Origin: Brachypodius melanocephalos
Lineage: Eukaryota; Chordata; Aves; Passeriformes; Pycnonotidae
Assembly: GCA_013398615.1 (NCBI GenBank)
Contig: VZSR01002395.1
Coordinates: 2,913,023-2,977,022 of the forward strand
Reading direction: 5' to 3'
Length of the DNA stretch: 64,000 nt
Shown here: piece after piece, positions 49,501 through 58,500 of the stretch
Position numbering within the stretch: position 1 is the stretch's first letter
How the letters are laid out: each line of letters starts with the position of its first letter
The notes under the pieces: generated by a model
Told to the model about the DNA's origin: nothing
Seen by the model: only the letters and a program-made list of their open reading frames with translations
Database searches by the model: none
Translations under genes and position numbers: made by a program

Positions 49501-52500
49501 CAATCAATGACTCTTGAGCTAGCTGCAGCCTGCCTCCCCACTGGGGAACAATCGGATCAGACGGGAGATTGTTTAAGAGCACAGAGCGGGCCCGGTGTCA
49601 GGTGGAATTTCCAAGCATTCCCTAGTGAATTGGGGATGGGAAAGCTGTCTCAGCCCATTTATCCTGCCCCTTAAATAAGCAGGTATCTGCCTCAGCCATG
49701 CTAAAGTGATAAAGCAGTAGAGGAGCACTAACTTTTATGCAGGGAGGGGGCAGGGAAGCACCCAGAGAAGAGAGGTTTCAGCATCCTGCCCTTTGGGATA
49801 TCATCCTGTCCATAGCTTGGGATGGCATTCGCATGGATTGTCGGGGGCTGGCTCAGCCACAGAGCTGTGACACTTGTTACAGCTTTAGGCATTGACTTCT
49901 CCAAACACATTTTTGATCCCTGCAGCTTCCTGGCAGCTTTTCTATTGCACCAACACACTTGTTTGATGAGCAGCAAGATGTCTGGTGCTGAAAGTAACAG
50001 GCAGTAGCAAATATTATTTGGATAACCTATAAATATGTCCAAATACACAGCTGGGCACAGAGTGCCTGCTGCAAAATGGGTTGAAAATGCTCAACAGCAG
50101 AACATCCCTGAGAGTTTCAGTGTTGCTGCATGAGCCGCTGCCTAGGTTCAGAAATCAGTTTGTTCTGCAATTAATGACAGCCATGTCTGCGGTGGGATAT
50201 TGAAAGCCTGTATCTGTGCCAGCAGCACTACATGCTGATCATAGTAGATGTGATAAATCCCACTGAAATTGCACTTGGAAATTTAGGTACAGCAGCACCA
50301 GTTAGAAACTAGGGCGATGAGGGATTAGTGTAACCCTGGCACACTGAACTCCTCGGGCTGGGGCAGTTGGGGAGCATTAGTAGATGCAGGCTTCAGAAGA
50401 GGGTGTCAGTGGTGGTGCCTGGGCATCCTTTCCTCTCTGAGCTTTCTTAGATCTGCTTTTAACAGCAGCTTTGTGAGCAGAGGCTTCTCCAAATTAGTGC
50501 TCCTAAATGAACCACGAGTATGAGCTCCAGCAGTGAATACAAGCGGGGAGGTCCCCAGACAGAAAAATCCCCAGCTCAGAGGCTTGGCTTTAAAGGGCTT
50601 CAACATCCCTCTTCCCTTGATCATAATTTTGAATCAAACAAAAGCTAATGCAATTTCCTTTGCCTTTCACTAGCAGATTGTGCTGTAAGGGTTCATGCCA
50701 TTAGAAATGTAATAATTGCTTCTCTATGCAGATCTAATTTATCTGTGAGGCACTTAGAAGATAGGCCAAATGATAGCCTGGCACTGGGCTCTGGAGAAGG
50801 GCCCAAGAGGTGATGATAAAAATCTGTCTAGCACCTTCCATCCTCGGGGATATCTGCCTGGCACAGAGCAGGAAATGGTCAGAATGGGAGGAAGTGAGCT
50901 GAGGAGAGAGCTGAGAGCTCTTGGAGAGGGGCAGCTCAGAGAGAAAGTGATCCCTGCCAAACCTGCACACACGCTGGGGTGGTGGGAGAATTAACTGAGG
51001 AACCAAACTTAACAGGATGCCCTGCACTTGTCAGCCAGGGTTATTTGCTATACCTAAAATACAGCTGTTCATGACCAGTGCGTGCTTTTTGGTTTTGCTT
51101 CTAGCAGAGGTTGCTCTGTATCCTTTGTCCCATGGTGTTGGTCCTTGGGGAGTGCCTGAGCTGCCTTGGAGCTGGGACCAAGGATGCACATGGAGATGTC
51201 TCCTGCTGAATCGTCCGGTGGGGTTCAGACTGGTTATATTAGCCCCCATTGCCTGGTTTTAGTATTGGTGGGTATTAGCATGTAGATTCTGGTGTGTTGG
51301 GCTGTAGCCTTACCCTCAGTCTTCTTGGAGAGAAAATTTCAGAGAGGGAATAAGATGATGAGCAGGTTAAAGTAAATTGTTGGGAAGTTGAAGTCTAAAG
51401 TAGAAATAAATGAGAAATAAAAACCTTTTTAAAAGTGGAGGGAAGTATTTTCTCGCTATTTTTCATCTCCCTGGCTTGAGTGAGTGTGTGTCGTGAGGCT
51501 GCAGAGATTTATATCACAGCTCCTAAGCACCGGTGCTTGTTCAGAGTCTGTATTATTCTGGCCCTTTTTATTCACTCACCTTCTAAAGATGTAGTGTAAA
51601 TATTTATCTTCCCTCTGGCCCATCGTGCTGCCCAGGACCTAGTGCTGTTAAACACTCTTATCACCTCATCGTTCTTATCTCCTGCGATCCCTGCCAGCAT
51701 TCCGAGTTTGTCAATGGGAACGAGCCTTGCACCTTAAAAGGTGCCACAAATGAGCAGAAAAAAGAGGTGATATGGGGAAAGAAATACCTTAAAATAAAGA
51801 GCGCATGTGCTACCCCTCGAAAGGGCTGGGTTAGGGTAGAGGTTTCCTGCTGTGCTTTTCACACTCACGGTGTGAGTGGGGAGGTGGTTGAAAGGCATCC
51901 AAGTGAGGTCTAGGTGTGGAGCAGCAGCACTCAAGGATGTGTAGGGTCCCCTACAAACCCTTGTGCTGGTGTGGAGGGCCCAGCCCCAGCTTCAACACCC
52001 ATATGGGGTCAGGCTGGACCAAAGCTCACCCAGGTAACCAGCACGGATTTGTTTTTCCTCTTTCTCCACCGATGCTAAACAAAACAGGTGAGATGGAGGA
52101 AGAGGCGGTGTCTCCCTCCAAGCCACCCTCCCACTGCACACAGCCTGGAGAGTGAGTGAAGCAGCTCTGAGCTGTCAATGTTGATACAGCACTGGTTTTA
52201 AAACCATCCCATGAAACCACAGTCAGACACTGGCCAAAGTCTGCTTGAAATGGCAAAGCAGCAGCAATGGAGCCTTACAGAGTGCACAGCAGCACCTCAG
52301 CAGCTTTAGCCGAGCCATTTCCTTGTCTCTGCCCTTCAGTCCAGAACCTGTGTTAGGTTAAGCAGGGAACAGGAATTCCCAAGGAATGAACATGGGATGG
52401 CAACAGTGATATAATCCTATCACTTATAAGACAGAATTGACGTGCAGCAGCCATAGCACCACTTAGCAGATAAGACAGTTGGTCCATCTGCGCTCGGTCC

Positions 52501-55500
52501 ATCTTCTCCCATTTCTCTTGCTTAAATTTCTCAGGAGCAGAACAAAATCCTGTTATCCAATAAGTTACCCACTGGTAGTTGGATTTTCATTGAGTGACAT
52601 CTGTCACAGACCATGCATGGAGGAAGTAGCAGTGATTTTGTAGCATCTTTGTTTTGATGGGTTTGGTAGACATGGGCATTTGGGTTTTCATTTCCCCAAA
52701 AGGCCATGCAGCTCAGCTGTCACCCTGACATGGCCAGATGTGCCAGGAGGCTGTAGAAGCCACCAGGGATGGCACATGACATTAGGGAGCAAGAGGAAAT
52801 CTTGGAATCAGATCTGTTGTTGGTCAGTAACATGAGCACTCCTACATTTGAACGTGTCATGGTCTTTCTTTCCTTCCTGGTCGCTTTCTGCCTGCCTGTG
52901 TGGGTTCTGCTGTTTCCACGAGCTCCTCCTTTTTATAGATGGACAATTACTAAAAAGGCTCTGAGGCAAGAGCCTACCAGTGCCTTGCAAGCCTTTACAG
53001 AAGGTGTATTGCTGCTTTGAGCCTGGCTTTTCCCTCTCTTGTGCTGAAGTTCACCGAATCAGAGCAGGTTTCCTTCTTTTTAACCTGTGACAGTGAAAGT
53101 TTCCCAGCTGATACAGAGGCATGAAGAGACACTTCTCAGAGGCATCCTGGCTCAGTGTTGGCCCAGAGCTGTCTATCTCCTCTTCCCCACTCACCAGCAT
53201 TAGCTTCCTTACTGGCACCTTCTCTTTGTCCATCTGCTGAGAGGATCCATCTGATCACTGATCATCTCCGTGTTCCTCCTGGCTGTGGGGGATGCACTCC
53301 AGATGCCCTGTTCCTGGCTGATGCTAATGAGGTGAGGACAGAGGCTTGTACCTGCCCATTCACTATTTGGGATCATCCATCCCAACACAGATACATCTCA
53401 GGAGAAGAGCCTTAAGATGCTCAAGAAGCCACTGCTTTCTGCTGCCCATCAGGAAATACCTCTTGCATCAAGGCCAGCCACAATTCATCTTCACTCATCT
53501 TCTGCACATCGTGTTTGATTGCAAAACAGACACTTCTAGTGCCTGGCAGGCAATATTTGTTTCACATAATTCCCACAAAGGGAGCTGTAATCTTGATTTT
53601 CACAGCCCATCTTTGATTAGTCTCCAGGTGTGACCATTTTGCTCTGAAGGCTCAGCGTTGCTGTACCTGAAGCAGCAGGGTACATCAGGCTGCAATTAGC
53701 CACGGTGCTCCAAAAAGCCAAATCAAAGAGGGATTGAGATCAGCAGCTTCCTGAGGGCTTTCAAGGCCTTTAGTCAGTGACCACACTAGAGCTTTTTCCA
53801 TTTACCTGGATTAAAATTTGTCACAGAGGAAATAGAAGCAAACAGCACGGCATCTGAGGAAGTGTAACAAATAGCATTTGGCCATTGCGCAGGCTCAAAG
53901 CAGGGGAAAAATCCACGGCGTAAATAAAGTGCAAACCATGTTTGCATAACATTGGATTAATAGTTCTTTTTAAAAACCACACTGGGATTAAAGAGACGCA
54001 TTTCCTATGCCCGGGACCTGCACTCCCTCCTTAGCCCAGCAGATGCCAGGAAGTACATCTAAGAGAAATAAAAAACCTTGTTATCCCCAGCCAGCTGCTG
54101 AAACAGCAGTGCTTTCTGCAGGCCTTTGGAAGAGGAACAAATGTCTGTAGGATTCCTGGAGCAGTCCTCTGTGCTTTAATAGGGAGTTCTGCAGCAAAGC
54201 CTTCCTGTGGGAAGGGGTTTCTGCTGCATGGCTCCAGTCCCATTCACCTGTGGGTTTTGTTGGCTGCAGTCTTGGAGGTGGTGATGCAGAGAGGAGCTGG
54301 ATTCCCATCCCCCAGCCCACACATTTGACATCCTGCCTTTCCAATAACTCACTCGGAGCGCTCCCGCCTCTCCTTCCCCAGCCCTGCTCCGTATTTTGCT
54401 GAAGTCAGGGCTGGCCCTGTCACTCCTCTGAGCAGGCATGTGCTTAAGGAGAGCTCAGGGGCACTGGCTCACATTGGTTACCTTATTAGTGTGGAATAAT
54501 CAATGGATGCTGTCCGTGATTCCCTCAGTTCTATGGTTTGTGGTACCATCTAATGACACCCATCTGCATTACGCTCCCCACAGTTTGGGCAGAAATAGGC
54601 TCCTGAAATGAGGCATCTTCAAACACTGCTGGGAGTGACATGAATGAGACCAAGGAAAGAAAAATCTGACCCTCCCGTGCTTTTGCTTGGAAAAGACATG
54701 AAATGGGTATTTAGGCAGCAAATGCCTGTTACACCTGGCTTTTTATCCCTGGTGCTGCTGTGGTTGTTGTGTTGTGTCCCAGAGCAAAGAATGGCATCTC
54801 CCACCCCAAAACACAGGTCATTCCTAATTCCTCGGCTCAACAGGCTGAATTTCTACCTGTGGAATTTCTACCTGTTTTTCTGTTCTTTTCTCTTTCACCT
54901 GCTCCAGAATCTACAGCAAACTGTAAAATTTACACCTTAATCTCAGAGATGATGGTAATTAAAAACTCAAGTCTCCATAGACAGATGCAAATAAATTAAG
55001 GAGGCAAAGAACTGAATTAGAGGCTAATCCTGGTTGGGGTAGTGAAAGCAAAGGGGCCAGTAATTCTTTCCTTCTGTTATTTCACCTGTTCTGGTGGCAG
55101 GATGAGGCTGTATCAGGATGAGGTGCCTGGGTTTGCAGTGCTGGACGTGAAGCATCAACTGTGGCAGAGCCCTGGGGAGGGGACACAGAAGTCTGGGAAG
55201 GGGACACACTTCCCAAAGCATTGCAGCTGATTCAGTGGCTGAAGTGTTAGCTGGAACAGGGAGCTGTGTGCCAACACCCACAAATCACACAGTTTGCCTT
55301 GCCCTTACGCTGCAGGTGTTTCACAAAGATAAGTTTGGCAGCTTGATCTCATCCTTGAGCACTGTGCCCTTTTCTGACTTGACAGAACTTAACCTGGGCA
55401 TTGGGGTAGACCTAAATTCTGAAGGCAAAGACATAAGATTTATTCAGGTGGAAGGAACTGGGTATTTTTCCCCTGTGTGCTCCCTTGTGCTGAAGAGCGC

Positions 55501-58500
55501 AGTGCACTGAGCTGTGTGAGCATCCCAGTGCTTTACTCTTCTCTCAAGTAGTTGGCCATAGCTGGGTTTGCACTGCAGCATCTTGCACTAAAGCATCAGG
55601 AGTAGTGAGACTCCCAGAGTGAGGCCACAGGACTGAAATCCTTCATTTTTATGGGCTGGAAGTGATAACGGTGTGAACTGAATTATACTCACGTCATGAC
55701 GTGATCCACGCACTCTTATGGGTGGATAGATATTGATTATCCATCAATAGGGAGTGATGGTGGATGATGATTCAAATCCCAGCTGTCAGATAGCTGGGTG
55801 TCCTGGCTGTTTGTCTAGTCAATTAAAACATTGCTGTGATTCAGCCTATTTATTTTAAACTGGGATTTATTTGTATTACCACAATGTTGCCTATACCTCT
55901 AAAATCAAGTCTCTCTCTTTTTCAGGACGGAGAAGGCCAGACTGCACTCCATTATGGTAAGCTGCCTCTAAGCTTGGCTGTTCCTTCTTAGCAGCGTGGA
56001 TTTGCAGCTGGAGTAAATGCTCTGTACACAGAAGGCAAATTTCAGGAGAAAAATGAGCAAGGAAGCTGGATTTGATTAACCAGTGGCTAACTCCACTAGC
56101 AAATCCCAGCATGGTAGGGGTAGGAGCCTTGGGAGAAGATTGCTGCCCTCCCTTCATTCTCCTCTGCAAATGTCACCTTAAAGCCTTCCTTCTCCCCAGA
56201 TTAATGATGCAGAGTTTCCCTGTACACCTCAGTGTCTCCAGGATGTTGGTGTGCCACCTGCAGACCCAGGAGTGGCTCTGGTTGGGGGATGCCAAATCCC
56301 TTGGCCTTCAGGGAGGGTCTGTGCCAGTTTTAACAGGACACACAGGTCAGGGGAAGGGGACAAACAAGGTGCCCTCCACCTTCATGTGTCCTGGTGACAA
56401 ATCTGTTTGATCACAGCTGAGAGAGCAGCAGCTTCTCTACTACCAAAATCAGCAGAGGCAAGTCACAGTTGGTGTCCCTCCTACAATTACAGGCTAATTA
56501 GATACGTGATTTAATTGAAAGATTGTTCTATGTCCAAATGAGAAAAGTAGAGACTGAAGTGACGCATGCGGTGCTGATGTGCAGGGAATAGGAAAAAAGT
56601 ATCAATTTAATCTGGATCATAATCTTTTTCCCAAAATTAAGACATAGCCAGTTATTATCTTGTACTCTCTCTTGATGCCTGTCACTGTAATTAAGAGCAT
56701 ACTTGTCATTCTGAAGTGTTTGTGTCTTTCTCTCTCTTCTCGATCTCTCCACAAGGACATTAGCAGGATGGCAAAATTGCTTTGCAGACATCAGTGCAAA
56801 GCACAGCATTTGGATCTGGAGCTAAGCTCCCAGATTCCAGAGCCCCTGAACTGAGACCGTAGTTCCAATAATGTGTGATTTCTCCCTGTGGGATCTTTCC
56901 TGTAGGATACTCAATTTTTCAAATTCCTGTCAGTGTGACTGGAATGGTCAATCTCTTGCTTAGCACAGCGTTGTTCACAGATGGACAGCACTTAAAATTC
57001 CACATTGCCTCTTTCTCTTCCTAAGCCATGCCACAGTTTGGGCTCTCTCTCTCTCCCAGGAAGATGCTTTCCCAGTGCCAGGACTGAGCGTTGCACAGTA
57101 GATTATAATAGGTTGTGTAAAATCATAGCACACTTGTAAGTTATCCAAGAGCACTTGCTTCAAGCAAGCCCAGTATGTGAAAGGAAAAAGTGGATTCATC
57201 ACCTGAGTTTAAATTCCATGCAAGTGGATCCCTCTGGCTGGGGACTGAGGCAGTTTGTTCAACACAAGCAAACATAACTGATACAATGTTCATTATATCA
57301 GAAATGGTTTCTCTGATCCACCTTTCCAGCTCAGGTGTTTCAATAATGACAATTTCCCAGGATTTTCTTCCCAAATGTTTTTGAAGTGTTGAATTCTTTT
57401 TCTTTCCCTTGAGTCCCTCTCTCCTCCCTGTACATCATCTTTGGGAAGCCTCTCTGGGGCACACAGGCCAGTGTTCCCATGGGTGCCTGGCTGTTCCTGG
57501 TGGCCATCCAGGACATCCTCATTCCCCTTCTTGCTGACCTGGCCATAAATCACCTCGAGCTTGGAAACAGCTTCCTGAATGGGTTTGATTCAAGTGGCTG
57601 TTGGCCTAAAACTGGAACTCACTGTCACCTCCCAGTCCCTTTTTTCAGTCAGCACTTCACAACCAAGTCATTAATTGCAGCAGAGAGGCAGGAGAGCTCC
57701 CATGGACACCATCCCTGAGCAGAGCAGTGCCTCCCTTTTGCTGGAGGCTGTTCAGGGAAGGGTTAAATCCCATCAGCGAGGCAGCCCCCTGCTTTTAGGG
57801 TGTCTGCATCCCTTTTTATGAGCCGGCGTGGCCTGACAGCTGTCCTTGTGGTGACAGCTCTCCTGATTACAGCCGGTGTCAAAGCGCATCCTGCTGGGGG
57901 TTATAAATCCCGGCTCCTTCCGATCGGCGCTGACCCCGGCTTTAATCGGGGGTTAAGTGGAGGCCAGCGGCCCCAGCAGGACCAGAGCCTGTGCCCTCAC
58001 TGCTGGACAGCCCCTTCTCCTCAGCTCCTCTCCATCCATCCATCTGGGAATACTGAAATCATTGCTGCTGCCTCTCCCAGAGGAAATCAAGGCTTCTCCG
58101 AGCACGTGGCCGCGGAGTGGGCAGGCTCTGTATCCTCCTGGGCGCCCCGGCTTCCCTGCAAAGCACCATCTGTTCAGCTCTGTCTGCACCACTGTGGCAG
58201 GGCAGTGGGAGGGGACGCTGGAGGGAAAATAAATAATAAAAAAAATTCATCATCTGAACCCTGAGGATTAATGGAGTCGGGCGGCGAACTGCGCTGAATG
58301 GAAATTCATCTTCACCCGTGCCAGCGTCAGGGCTGCCGCTCTGGCCCTTGACAAATCGAGGGTCCCGGGGTGTGATAAATCCAGCAGCTGTGCTCGTCCC
58401 CAGGGATGTCCCCAGCCTGCTCAAGGACGGGTGAGCCACCTTTCCCTGTGGGGACCAGCTGCCCATCCCCAGAAGCTGCCACCATACCTTCCTTGGCACC

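Larger units (their letters stand above)
23548..55925 (+). other. ACBD6: ACBD6 intron, 32.4 kb
   Basis: Starts GTAAGA and ends TTTTTCAG. The largest intron in the window. Contains CR1 at 23680-24175 (+) and 48432-48546 (-), MIR fragments at 33485-33630, 40200-40354, 42679-42715, 48824-48936 and 55768-55882, the G/T tract 25448-25704, the 22-bp tandem repeat 30464-30550, a TA/CA microsatellite 32750-32799, and candidate conserved non-coding blocks near 31240-31400, 43090-43690, 47640-48020 and 49470-49620. None of the open frames in it resembles a known protein. Confidence 0.85.
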
